Position numbers and translations under genes: made by a program. Below, piece by piece: positions 41,703 to 49,739 of a stretch of 54,913 nt of DNA (within the stretch, counting starts at the first letter, position 1; the number at the start of each line of letters is the position of its first letter). The notes beneath the pieces were generated by a model. The model ran no database searches. It saw only the letters and a list, made by a program, of their open reading frames with translations, and was not told the DNA's origin. The stretch is from assembly GCA_036377075.1 (NCBI GenBank), contig DASUZB010000055.1, positions 1 to 54,913 of the forward strand. Direction: 5' to 3'. Source of the stretch: DASUZB01 sp036377075 (GTDB taxonomy: Bacteria; Actinomycetota; CALGFH01).

Positions 41703-43250
41703 ATGAGCGCCAACGGGATCCGGCTCGCGTCCCCGGCCGGCATGGCCCGGTCCGCCACGGCTCCGGTGGCGGCGCAGCGGCGCGTTCCGCTCGTCGAGGC
41801 GCTCGAGCAGTACCGGCGCACCGGGACGGTGCCGTTCTCCTGCGCCGGGCACAAGCTCGGCAACGGCGCGGACCGCGAGCTGGTCGCGACGCTCGGCGCC
41901 GAGCTGTTCGCGGCCGACGTCTGGCTCGACACCGCCAGCTACGACCGGACGCTGCGCGAGGCCGAGGCGCTCGCCGCCGCCGCCTGGGGGGCCGACCGGA
42001 CGTTCTTCCTCGGCAACGGCTCCTCGAGCGGCAACCACGCCTTCCTGCTCGCCACCCTGAGCCCGGGCGACGAGGTCATCGTCGCCCGCGACCTGCACAA
42101 GTCCATGCTGGCCGCGCTGATCCTCACCGGGGCGCGGCCGGTGTACGTCGCCCCCCGGCTCCACCCCGAGCTGGGCATCGCCGTCGGCGTCCACCCCGAC
42201 GACGTGGCGGCCGCCCTCGACGCCCACCCCGCCGCCAAGCTGCTCGCCCTGGTCAGCCCGTCCTACTTCGGCGTCGCCGCGGACGTGGCCAGGATCACCC
42301 GCCTCGCCCACGACCGCGACGTCACCGTCTACGTCGACGAGGCCTGGGGACCGCACTTCTCCTTCCACCCCGAGCTGCCGCTCGCGGCCATGGCCGCCGG
42401 CGCCGACGGCGCGGTCACCAGCACCCACAAGATGCTGAGCAGCCTCAGCCAGAGCTCGATCCTGAACGTCCGCGCCGGGCGCGTCGCGCCCGACCGGGTC
42501 GCTTCCGCGGTCAAGCTGACCCAGACCACCAGCCCGCTGGTGCCGCTGCTCGCCTCGGTCGACGCCTGCCGGCGGCAGATGGTGCTCGAGGGCGAGGCCC
42601 TGCTCGACCGTACCCTCGACCTGGCAGCCGCCGCGCGGCGCCGCCTGGCGATGCTCCCCGGGCTCGAGGTGCTCGACGCGGCCGCGCTCGACCTGCCGCC
42701 CTTCCAGCTCGACCCGACCAAGCTGGTGGTCGACGTCGCCGGCCTGGGCATCACCGGGCTCGAGGCGGAGCGGGCGCTGCGCGACCACTTCGCACTCGCG
42801 CCGGAGGGCAGCGACCTCTCCTCGGTGATCCTGTTCGTGACCATCGGCGACAGCACCTCCAGCGTCGAGCAGCTCGTCGGCGCGTTCGCCGCGCTGTGCG
42901 CCGAGCGCGGAGGGATCCAGCGGGGGCCGGCGGCGCAGGCGCCACCGCGGTCGTCCGGGGCGGCGATCGCCCCCGGCGTGCAGGCGATGACGCCGCGGGA
43001 CGCCTTCTTCGCCCCCGCCCGCACGGTGCCGCTGGCGGCGGCCGCCGGCGAGGTGGCCGCCGAGCTGGTCACCCCCTACCCCCCAGGCATCCCGGTGCTC
43101 GCCCCCGGCGAGGTGATCACCGCCGACAAGCTCGCCTACCTGGCCGACGGCGGCGCCCACGGCATGTACGTCTGCGGGCCCGCCGACCCCTCCCTGGCGA
43201 CCATCCGCGTGGTCGCAGCCGACAGATCGGAGTCGACATGGACCTCGTGA
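41703..43250 (+). CDS. Orn/Lys/Arg decarboxylase family protein
   Basis: A 515-residue fold-type I PLP decarboxylase of the SpeA/Cad class lacking the N-terminal wing domain. PLP blocks are GNGSSSGNHA (104-113), DEAWGPHF (212-219) and the lysine motif STHKMLSSLSQ with Lys243. The C-terminal domain ends with TPYPPGIPVLAPGE and DGGAHG. It makes a diamine such as putrescine or cadaverine (or agmatine). ATG 41703 has GGGAGGAGGG upstream. It overlaps the homospermidine synthase gene by 13 bases, which argues for ornithine and putrescine, but the substrate is not readable directly. Confidence 0.88.
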   Translation: MSANGIRLASPAGMARSATAPVAAQRRVPLVEALEQYRRTGTVPFSCAGHKLGNGADRELVATLGAELFAADVWLDTASYDRTLREAEALAAAAWGADRTFFLGNGSSSGNHAFLLATLSPGDEVIVARDLHKSMLAALILTGARPVYVAPRLHPELGIAVGVHPDDVAAALDAHPAAKLLALVSPSYFGVAADVARITRLAHDRDVTVYVDEAWGPHFSFHPELPLAAMAAGADGAVTSTHKMLSSLSQSSILNVRAGRVAPDRVASAVKLTQTTSPLVPLLASVDACRRQMVLEGEALLDRTLDLAAAARRRLAMLPGLEVLDAAALDLPPFQLDPTKLVVDVAGLGITGLEAERALRDHFALAPEGSDLSSVILFVTIGDSTSSVEQLVGAFAALCAERGGIQRGPAAQAPPRSSGAAIAPGVQAMTPRDAFFAPARTVPLAAAAGEVAAELVTPYPPGIPVLAPGEVITADKLAYLADGGAHGMYVCGPADPSLATIRVVAADRSESTWTS

Positions 43251-44821
43251 CCACCGACCAGCGCATGGCGGCCCGCTTCGCCAAGCTCCGCGCGGCCGCC
43301 GACGGCCGGGCGCCGGCGCCCACCGCCCAGCCGGCGACCTCCAGCCAGCCGCGGATCCCCTTCGCCGGGCGCCTCCTCCTGCTCGGCTGCGGCTCGGTCT
43401 CGCGCTGCCTGCAGCCGCTGCTCCTGCGCCACCTCGACATGGACCCGACCAAGCTGACCGTGCTGGACTTCGACGACCGCGCCCTGCCGGACACCGACCT
43501 GCTGCAGGCCGGCGCGCGGCTGGTGCGGCACCGGATCAAGCCCGACAACCTGGCCTCCACCCTGCGCGGCCAGGTCGGCCCCGGCGACCTGCTGGTCAAC
43601 CTCACCTGGGACATCGCCACCGAGGACCTGGTGAGCTGGTGCCACGACCACGGCGTCCTCTACGTCGACACCTCGGTGGAGCTGTGGGACAACACCTTCG
43701 CCGACCACGCGGCGACGCGGCCGGTCGACCGCACCCTGTACGTGCGGCACATGGCCCTGCGGCGCCTGGCGACCGCCTGGCGGGGCCGTGGCCCCACCGC
43801 GGTGGTGGAGCACGGCGCCAACCCCGGGCTGGTGAGCCACTGGACCAAGGTCGCGCTGCGCGACATCGCCATCGCCATGCTGTCCGAGCCCGAGCGCCTG
43901 CCCGCGCCGCTCGACGGGGCGCGCAGGGAGCGGCTGGCCGACGCGCTGGGCGCCGGGGAGTGGGCGCGCCTGGCGATGGAGACCGGCACCAAGGTGATCC
44001 ACATCTCCGAGCGCGACACCCAGATCAGCGACCTGCCCAAGGAGGTCGGCGAGTTCGTCAACACCTGGTCGATCGCCGGGTTCTACGAGGAGGGGACCGC
44101 CACCGCCGAGCTCGGCTGGGGCACCCACGAGCGCCGCCTGCCGCCCGGCGCCCACACCCACGGGACCGGACCGCGCAACCAGATCTGCATCGCCCGTCCG
44201 GGCATGGACACCTTCGTCCGCTCCTGGGTGCCGCTCGGCGGCCAGATCGAGGGCATGGTCATCCGCCACGGCGAGGCGTTCACCATCAGCGACCACCTCA
44301 CCGTCTGGGACGGCGACCGGCCCGCCTACCGGCCCACCGTGCACTACGCCTACCTGCCGACCGACGCGGCCATGGCCTCCCTGCACGAGTGCCGCATGAA
44401 CGGCTACGAGCTGCAGGAGCGCCAGCGCATCATGGACGACGACATCGTCAGCGGCGCCGACGAGCTCGGGGTCCTGCTGCTCGGCCACGACCTCAACGGC
44501 TGGTGGACGGGCTCGCAGCTCGACATCAAGGAGGCCCGCGAGCTGGTGCCGCACCAGAACGCCACCACCCTGCAGGTGGCGGCGTCGGTGCTCGGGGCGG
44601 TCGCCTGGATGCTGCGCAACCCCAGCCGGGGGCTGTGCGTGCCCGACGACCTCGACCACGACGAGGTGCTCGAGGTGGCCAACCCCTACCTCGGCCCCTG
44701 CCCGTCGATCCAGACCGACTGGACGCCGCTGAAGCGGCGCGGCTACCCGTTCGAGCAGGTCAGCGGTGGCCCTCCCCGCGACGACGACGTCTGGCAGTTC
44801 GCCAGCTTCCTGACCAGGTGA
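43238..44821 (+). CDS. hss: Homospermidine synthase
   Basis: A 527-residue NAD-dependent synthase of the saccharopine-dehydrogenase-like bacterial Hss family, which condenses two putrescines (or putrescine and spermidine) to sym-homospermidine. The Rossmann motif LLLGCGSVSRCLQPLLL is near 46-62. Family blocks are YVDTSVELW, VEHGANPGLVSHW, the hinge region ISERDTQ, and WTGSQLDIKEARELVPHQNAT. ATG 43238 lies within the decarboxylase gene, so the two enzymes are co-translated and form a two-step route from amino acid to homospermidine. Confidence 0.92.
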   Translation: MDLVTTDQRMAARFAKLRAAADGRAPAPTAQPATSSQPRIPFAGRLLLLGCGSVSRCLQPLLLRHLDMDPTKLTVLDFDDRALPDTDLLQAGARLVRHRIKPDNLASTLRGQVGPGDLLVNLTWDIATEDLVSWCHDHGVLYVDTSVELWDNTFADHAATRPVDRTLYVRHMALRRLATAWRGRGPTAVVEHGANPGLVSHWTKVALRDIAIAMLSEPERLPAPLDGARRERLADALGAGEWARLAMETGTKVIHISERDTQISDLPKEVGEFVNTWSIAGFYEEGTATAELGWGTHERRLPPGAHTHGTGPRNQICIARPGMDTFVRSWVPLGGQIEGMVIRHGEAFTISDHLTVWDGDRPAYRPTVHYAYLPTDAAMASLHECRMNGYELQERQRIMDDDIVSGADELGVLLLGHDLNGWWTGSQLDIKEARELVPHQNATTLQVAASVLGAVAWMLRNPSRGLCVPDDLDHDEVLEVANPYLGPCPSIQTDWTPLKRRGYPFEQVSGGPPRDDDVWQFASFLTR

Positions 44822-44834
44822 GCGGGAGCCTGTC

Positions 44835-46868
44835 GTGCTCGCTGGCACCGACCCCGGGCGGGGTCACCAGGTCGGCGTCTTCGACGCGCCCGCGACCTGG
44901 GACGACCAGTGGATCCGCCGGGGGATCGACCGGGCGACGCTGACCTGGGAGGGGACCAGGCCGGCCCGGCTCGACCAGCTGCTGGCCACCGGGCTGACCG
45001 ACTCGTTCGGCATGACCCTGGGGTGGACCGTGTTCAGCCTGCTTGCCCTGCAGGCGAACGGGTTGGCCGGGGTCGGCGTCTACAGCGCCGCCATGCTGGT
45101 CGGCGTCGCGCTGTCGGCGCCGGCCACGGCCTGGCTCTCCCCCCGCCTGGGCGCCGGGGCGCTGCTGCGCTGCACCTCGGCGGTCGAGGCGACCCTGCGC
45201 GTCCTGAGCTTCGTCCTGCTGCTGGCCGGGGCGCCGGTGCCGGTGCTCGCCGCGACCATCGTGGTGATGTACGCGTCCGGCCTGGCCTGCTACGCCGGCA
45301 TGCGGGCGGAGGTCAGCGCGGCCAGCCCACCCGACCGGACCGCCGCCACCATGACCATCTTCGTGACCGCCATCCTGGCGATCGAGGCCGCCGGCGTCGC
45401 CAGCGCCGCGCTGCTCCCCGGCGACCCGCCCGGCACGGCCGGGGGCCTGCTGGTCGTGGTGGTGGCGGTCTACGGCCTCTCCCCGCTGCCCGTCTGGCTG
45501 GTCGCGCGCGGCGCCCTGGTGGGCAGGGCGCCGCGGCGCGCAGCCAGGCGCCGGCGTGGCCGCGCCTGGCTGCCGCTGCTGGCCGGGGCACTGGTCATGC
45601 TGCTCGGCTCCGGTCCCGCCCTGCTCGCCGTCGGCCTCGCCGCCGAGCTGTACGGGTCGCGCTGGGTCGCCGGGTCGGCGCTGGCGTTCACCGCCGGGGC
45701 GCTGCTGGCGCCGTGGGCGGTCGCCCTGCTGGAACGCTGCCGGCTGCCGGCGAGCGTCACCTGGCCCGCCTGGGGCGCCGGGATGCTCCTCGGCTGGATC
45801 CTCGCGCCGAGGTTCCTCGCCGGGCTGATCGTCGCCCAGGTCCTCGCGGGCCTGTGCGTCGCCGCCTTCGAGGGCAGCATGGACGCCTACGTGGCCGCGA
45901 GGCACGCCCGCGCGCAGCTGGCGGGGGGCCTGGCGGCCAGCGAGGCGGTGCGCGCCCTCGGCGGCGCCGCCGCCGTCGCCACCCTGCCCGAGCTGGTCGG
46001 CACGCGCGCGATCGCCGGCTTCAGCGGCCTCGCCAGCGCGCTGCTGCTGACCGCGGCGCTGGTGGCGGTCCTCGCCCACCGGTGGACCCGGTCGGCACCG
46101 GCGCGGCGGCCCGCCCGCCGCCGGCCCGCGCCAGCGGCCCGGCGCGGCCAGCCGGTACCGGTGCCCGCGCTCGCGTTCAGCATGGCCGGTACGCCGAACG
46201 GCATGCCCACGGCGGGCGTCACCCGGGCGGTCCGCCACGCTCCCCGCCAAGTCCACGAACGGAGGTGGACCCGAATGAACAGCCAAGGCAGGCACCTTCC
46301 CGCGGCCGACGGCTGGCCCTGGCAGCTCCGCGGCAGGCGTCGGCCGGTCGCCAGGTGGGCGCTCAGCCTGCTGGTGCTCGCCGCCGTCGGCGGGGTGATG
46401 TTCCAGGTCGGGCAGGCGCTCGACCCGGCGAGGTCGGCCTCGGCGCAGCCGGCGCCGACCTACGCGCTGATCACCGCGCCCACGCCGACGACCACGGCGC
46501 GCGCGGCGACGGCCACCACCACCAAGGCGCCGCTGCCGCGCGTGCTCGAGCTGATCACCCGGAACATCGGCACCGAGCAGAACCCCGACCGGGTCTACCT
46601 GCAGCACGGGGTGGTGGGCGTGCCGCAGGCCCTGCAGGGCAGGCATCCCCAGTTCGTGGTGCGGCGCGGTGAGCTGATCAGGATGCGGGTGAACAACCAG
46701 GACCAGTTCATCCACAGCTTCACGTTCGCCAAGTCGCGCGTGAACCTGGACGCCTGGGAGGGCACGACCTCGTCGGCGACCTTCCGCGCGCCGACCACGC
46801 CGGGCACCTACCAGTTCTACTGCCGCTACCGCAAGATCGGCATGTCGGGCACGCTGGTGGTTCGGTGA
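44835..46868 (+). CDS. MFS-type transporter reading into a cupredoxin domain
   Basis: One open frame of 677 residues. Residues about 50-425 form about 12 membrane helices of an MFS-like transporter, starting 13 bases after hss, so polyamine or diamine export is an inference from context. A basic linker (ARRPARRRPAPAARRG) and low-complexity stretch lead to Met481, after which an anchored cupredoxin follows. A strong ribosome binding site, GGAGGTGG, lies directly before Met481 (46275), so the second half can also be made alone. No stop separates the parts, so either a true fusion or a transporter gene that lost its stop. Confidence 0.72.
   Translation: MLAGTDPGRGHQVGVFDAPATWDDQWIRRGIDRATLTWEGTRPARLDQLLATGLTDSFGMTLGWTVFSLLALQANGLAGVGVYSAAMLVGVALSAPATAWLSPRLGAGALLRCTSAVEATLRVLSFVLLLAGAPVPVLAATIVVMYASGLACYAGMRAEVSAASPPDRTAATMTIFVTAILAIEAAGVASAALLPGDPPGTAGGLLVVVVAVYGLSPLPVWLVARGALVGRAPRRAARRRRGRAWLPLLAGALVMLLGSGPALLAVGLAAELYGSRWVAGSALAFTAGALLAPWAVALLERCRLPASVTWPAWGAGMLLGWILAPRFLAGLIVAQVLAGLCVAAFEGSMDAYVAARHARAQLAGGLAASEAVRALGGAAAVATLPELVGTRAIAGFSGLASALLLTAALVAVLAHRWTRSAPARRPARRRPAPAARRGQPVPVPALAFSMAGTPNGMPTAGVTRAVRHAPRQVHERRWTRMNSQGRHLPAADGWPWQLRGRRRPVARWALSLLVLAAVGGVMFQVGQALDPARSASAQPAPTYALITAPTPTTTARAATATTTKAPLPRVLELITRNIGTEQNPDRVYLQHGVVGVPQALQGRHPQFVVRRGELIRMRVNNQDQFIHSFTFAKSRVNLDAWEGTTSSATFRAPTTPGTYQFYCRYRKIGMSGTLVVR
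46275..46868 (+). CDS. Membrane-anchored cupredoxin-like protein (internal start)
   Basis: Read from ATG 46275 this is a 197-residue protein: a signal anchor (WALSLLVLAAVGGVMF, 28-43), a Thr/Ala/Pro-rich linker (60-85) and a cupredoxin-type beta barrel. Copper ligands at His147 (FIHSF), Cys183 and Met190 (YCRYRKIGM) are recognisable. The second His usually found between Cys and Met is Arg186, so the site is incomplete. GGAGGTGGACCCGA just upstream is among the best ribosome binding sites in the window, which supports separate translation. Convergent with the polyamine-binding protein gene. Confidence 0.6.
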   Translation: MNSQGRHLPAADGWPWQLRGRRRPVARWALSLLVLAAVGGVMFQVGQALDPARSASAQPAPTYALITAPTPTTTARAATATTTKAPLPRVLELITRNIGTEQNPDRVYLQHGVVGVPQALQGRHPQFVVRRGELIRMRVNNQDQFIHSFTFAKSRVNLDAWEGTTSSATFRAPTTPGTYQFYCRYRKIGMSGTLVVR

Positions 46869-46874
46869 GCCCTC

Positions 46875-48044
46875 TCAGCCCCTGACGATCGCGTCCGCGG
46901 CGACCTGCCACTTCTGCTGCCGGTCGCCGCTGAGGGTGACGATGGCCAGCTTGGTCGACGACGGCGGGTAGATCTCGGGGTCGCTCAGCTGCGACTGTGG
47001 CAGCAGCGGCTTGGCCAGCGACACCGGGGTGCCGTAGCTGACGTACTTGGAGATTCGGGCCTGCACCGTCGGGCTGAGCACGTAGTTCATGAAGCGGGCG
47101 GCGTTGCCAGGGTGCGGCGCGCCCTTGGGGACGCACATCACGTCCACGAACCGCAGCGAGCCCTCCCTGGGGATGTCGTAGGCGATGTCGGGGTTCTGCT
47201 CCTGGGCCTGGAACGCGTCGCCGCTCCACCCCTGCGCCAGCCAGGTCTCGCCGGCGGCGAGCTCGTCGATGTAGGTGTCGTCGGTGAACTTCTTGAGCCT
47301 CGGCTTGATCGAGCGCACCAGCCTGACGACCTCGGCGAGGTCGTTGTCGTTGGTCGAGTTGGGGTTCTTGTGGAGGTAGAGGAGCGCGCAGCCGATCAGG
47401 TCGGTGACCTCGCGCAGCAGGGAGACACGGCCGCGCATGCCGGCGGGCGGCGCGAACACCGCCGCCCACGAGTCCACCCTCCCGCCGGGGACGCGCTTCT
47501 TGTTGAAGCCGATGCCGGTGGTCCCCCACTGCCACGGGATGGTGTAGCGGTTGCCCGGGTCGTAGTCGGTGTTGACGAACTCCTTGTCGAGGTTGGTGAG
47601 GTTGGGGATGAGGTCCTGGTGCAAAGGCTCGATCAGGTTGAGGCTGCGGTAGGTCGGGATGAAGTTGTTGGTCGGCACGATGATGTCGTACTGGGTGGGC
47701 GCGGCGCGCATCTTGGCGAGCAGGTCCTCGTTGGAGGAGAAGACGTCGTAGTTGACGCGGACGTTGGTGTGCGCCTGGTACGCGGGGATGGTCTCGTCGT
47801 CGATGTAGTCGGGCCAGTTGTAGATGTTCAGCAGGCGCTCGTCGCGCCGGTTGCCCGGCAGCGACAGGGGGCCGGCGCCGCTGCCGCCGCGGCCCAGCCC
47901 GGCCACGGTGCCGCCGGCGTAGCCGGCCACCCCGGCGACCCCGAGCACCGCGGCGGTGCGCAGGAAGCCGCGCCGCCCCAGCCGCCGGTCGGGCGTCTGC
48001 ACGAGCATGTTCAGCTGACGCTCTTCCCTGCCGTCCACAACCAT
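46875..48044 (-). CDS. Polyamine ABC transporter binding protein (PotD-like), Tat-exported
   Basis: A 389-residue extracellular solute-binding protein. A twin-arginine signal (GRRGFLRTAAVLGVAG) near residue 24 predicts folded export by Tat. The mature part starts LLNIYNWPDYIDDETIPAYQ, the hallmark of spermidine/putrescine binding proteins, and IIVPTNNFIP and WGTTGIGFNKKRV follow. ATG 48044 has GAGGAGAACG upstream. No permease or ATPase is adjacent, so it depends on subunits elsewhere. Its tail-to-tail position with the homospermidine genes suggests a shared polyamine theme. Confidence 0.9.
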   Translation of the reverse strand: MVVDGREERQLNMLVQTPDRRLGRRGFLRTAAVLGVAGVAGYAGGTVAGLGRGGSGAGPLSLPGNRRDERLLNIYNWPDYIDDETIPAYQAHTNVRVNYDVFSSNEDLLAKMRAAPTQYDIIVPTNNFIPTYRSLNLIEPLHQDLIPNLTNLDKEFVNTDYDPGNRYTIPWQWGTTGIGFNKKRVPGGRVDSWAAVFAPPAGMRGRVSLLREVTDLIGCALLYLHKNPNSTNDNDLAEVVRLVRSIKPRLKKFTDDTYIDELAAGETWLAQGWSGDAFQAQEQNPDIAYDIPREGSLRFVDVMCVPKGAPHPGNAARFMNYVLSPTVQARISKYVSYGTPVSLAKPLLPQSQLSDPEIYPPSSTKLAIVTLSGDRQQKWQVAADAIVRG

Positions 48045-48068
48045 TGCTCGTTCTCCTCTAGGAACGGT

Positions 48069-48722
48069 CTATCCCTGTCGCACGATCACCTCGTCGACCA
48101 GCAGCGCGTCACCCGCGGCCACGCCGTCGGCGGTGATCTCGACGGCCAGGTCGGTCGGGGCGGTGACGGTGTGGTCGACGATCACCGGCCGCCAGATCAT
48201 GCCGGGCAGGGTGGTCGTGACCGCCTGCGAGCTGTCCGGCTTGGCGCCGGTGCCGACCAGCCGCAGGGTGACCTTGAGGCCGGGTCCGGTGGAGCGCACC
48301 CAGGCCTTGGCGACGTAGCGGGCGCCCTTGGTGGCGCCCCGCACCACGCCGTACTGGGCCAGCCCGATCCGTGCCGGCTGCGGCCCGCGGGCACGGATCG
48401 AGGCGCACGACCCGGAGGTCCTGCCCTGCGGCTCGCTGCTGCCGTCGGCCGGGCCGAGCACCTGCCAGCCGGCCAGGTTCTGCTCGAAGCTCCAGTTGCT
48501 GATGGGGTTGCCGAAGGTGGTGGGCCCGGGCGAGCCGCCGCCGGGGGCGGCCGCCTCACGGGCGTTGCCAGAGCCGGGGTGGTCGGGCAGGTTGGCCAGC
48601 ACCATCCCGACGATCAGGACGACGGACAGCAGGATGAGCGACTGGGCCATGAAATCGCGATTTCTGGTCAGGTCCAGCCTGCTCTTGCGGGTGGCGAGGT
48701 GCCTTGGGGGAACCGGCTGCAT
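48069..48722 (-). CDS. Membrane-anchored protein with carbohydrate-binding-like jelly roll
   Basis: A 217-residue protein with a basic cytoplasmic start, one helix (SLILLSVVLIVGMVLANL, about 28-45) and an outside domain. That domain begins ISNWSFEQNLAGWQVLG and ends DALLVDEVIVRQG, the usual edges of a CBM4/9-like galactose-binding fold. Ligand unknown. ATG 48722 follows GGAGAG. It lies 24 bases before the polyamine-binding protein gene on the same strand, so the two are likely co-transcribed, which is an unusual pairing. Confidence 0.72.
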   Translation of the reverse strand: MQPVPPRHLATRKSRLDLTRNRDFMAQSLILLSVVLIVGMVLANLPDHPGSGNAREAAAPGGGSPGPTTFGNPISNWSFEQNLAGWQVLGPADGSSEPQGRTSGSCASIRARGPQPARIGLAQYGVVRGATKGARYVAKAWVRSTGPGLKVTLRLVGTGAKPDSSQAVTTTLPGMIWRPVIVDHTVTAPTDLAVEITADGVAAGDALLVDEVIVRQG

Positions 48723-48820
48723 GCGCGGACTCTCCGGTCCGGCGCTAACGCATCGGTAATCAGCCGCGCGCAGCTCTACGGACCCCTCTACGTGCACCGC
48801 TGTACGCGCGCGGCGGCCCG

Positions 48821-48936
48821 CTACGGCTGGCGAGCCCCTTCGAGCTGGCGCCGCGCCCTGGCGGCCAGCGGCACGATGCCCTTGCGCTCGGACAGCCGCA
48901 GCGCCTCGGCGGCCGCGGCCGCCACGGCGGACCCGC
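48821..48936 (-). pseudogene. C-terminal relic of a helical-repeat protein
   Basis: Within the 324-base gap 48723-49046 the leftward strand reads SAVAAAAAEALRLSERKG and then IVPLAARARRQLEGARQP, ending in TAG. This is typical of the last helices of TPR-like ATPase/LuxR (MalT-type) regulators or cyclases. Codon usage is gene-like here and then degenerates upstream (towards 49072). I read it as the remaining 3' end of a deleted gene. The rest of the gap shows nothing except the deoC ribosome binding site and a GC-rich leader. Confidence 0.45.
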
Positions 48937-49046
48937 AAGACGATAAGCCTCCGCGGCGGTGGCTTGTCCAGCCCGCCGGCGGATGGTCCACACTGGTGGG
49001 CCGAGGGCGAAGGCGACCGGCTCGAGGACCGCGGGGAGGCTCGGGT

Positions 49047-49739
49047 ATGGGCGGGACCGTCAGGGGCTTCACCTACGAGCAGGTGGCGGGGACGATCGAC
49101 CACTCCCTGCTGCGCCCGGAGCTGACCGCGGCGGACGTGGAGGCGGGCTGCGCGCTGGCCGACCGCTACCGGGTCGCCTCGGTCTGCTGCCGCTCGGTCG
49201 ACGTGCCACTGGTGGTGCCGCTGCTCGCCGGCAGCCCGGTGGCGGTGGGGACGGTGGTCGGCTTCCCCCACGGCGCCTCCCCCACCGAGGTGAAGGTGCA
49301 CGAGGCGCGGCTGGTGCGCTCCCAGGGCGCCGCCGAGATCGACATGGTGGTCGACATCGGCTGGCTGCGCTCCGGCGAGCTGGGCCGCGTCGAGGAGGAG
49401 GTCCGCCAGGTGGTGGCCGCGGCCGACGGCGCGGTGGTGAAGGTGATCCTGGAGAACGCCTACCTCAGCGACGAGCAGAAGGTCGCCGCCTGCAAGGCGG
49501 CCGAGGCCGCCGGCGCCGACTACGTCAAGACCTCGACCGGCTTCGCGCCCAGCGGCGCGACCGTCGAGGACATCCGCCTGATGCGCGCGAGCGTCTCGTC
49601 GCGGGTCAAGGTGAAGGCCGCCCACGGCGTGCGCACCCTCGACGCCCTGCTCGACGTGATGGAGGCCGGCGCGGAGCGCTGCGGCGCCACCGCCACGGCC
49701 ACGATCCTCGATGACTTCCGCGGCCGAGCGGGCGCCTGA
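49047..49739 (+). CDS. deoC: Deoxyribose-phosphate aldolase
   Basis: A 230-residue class I aldolase that cleaves 2-deoxyribose-5-phosphate into glyceraldehyde-3-phosphate and acetaldehyde. The Schiff-base lysine is Lys161 in DYVKTSTGF. Asp99 (EIDMVVDIG), KVILE near 132 and the phosphate loop KAAHGVRT are present. DHSLLRPE replaces the common DHTLLKP. ATG 49047 follows GGGGAGG. It overlaps the ROK kinase gene by 29 bases, linking nucleoside-sugar breakdown with sugar phosphorylation. Confidence 0.93.
   Translation: MGGTVRGFTYEQVAGTIDHSLLRPELTAADVEAGCALADRYRVASVCCRSVDVPLVVPLLAGSPVAVGTVVGFPHGASPTEVKVHEARLVRSQGAAEIDMVVDIGWLRSGELGRVEEEVRQVVAAADGAVVKVILENAYLSDEQKVAACKAAEAAGADYVKTSTGFAPSGATVEDIRLMRASVSSRVKVKAAHGVRTLDALLDVMEAGAERCGATATATILDDFRGRAGA

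Noticed and set aside
48069..49625. One leftward protein of 518 residues covering the jelly-roll protein and the strand opposite deoC
   Set aside because: The part beyond 48722 is antisense to deoC, which has all its catalytic motifs; ATG 48722 has its own ribosome binding site.
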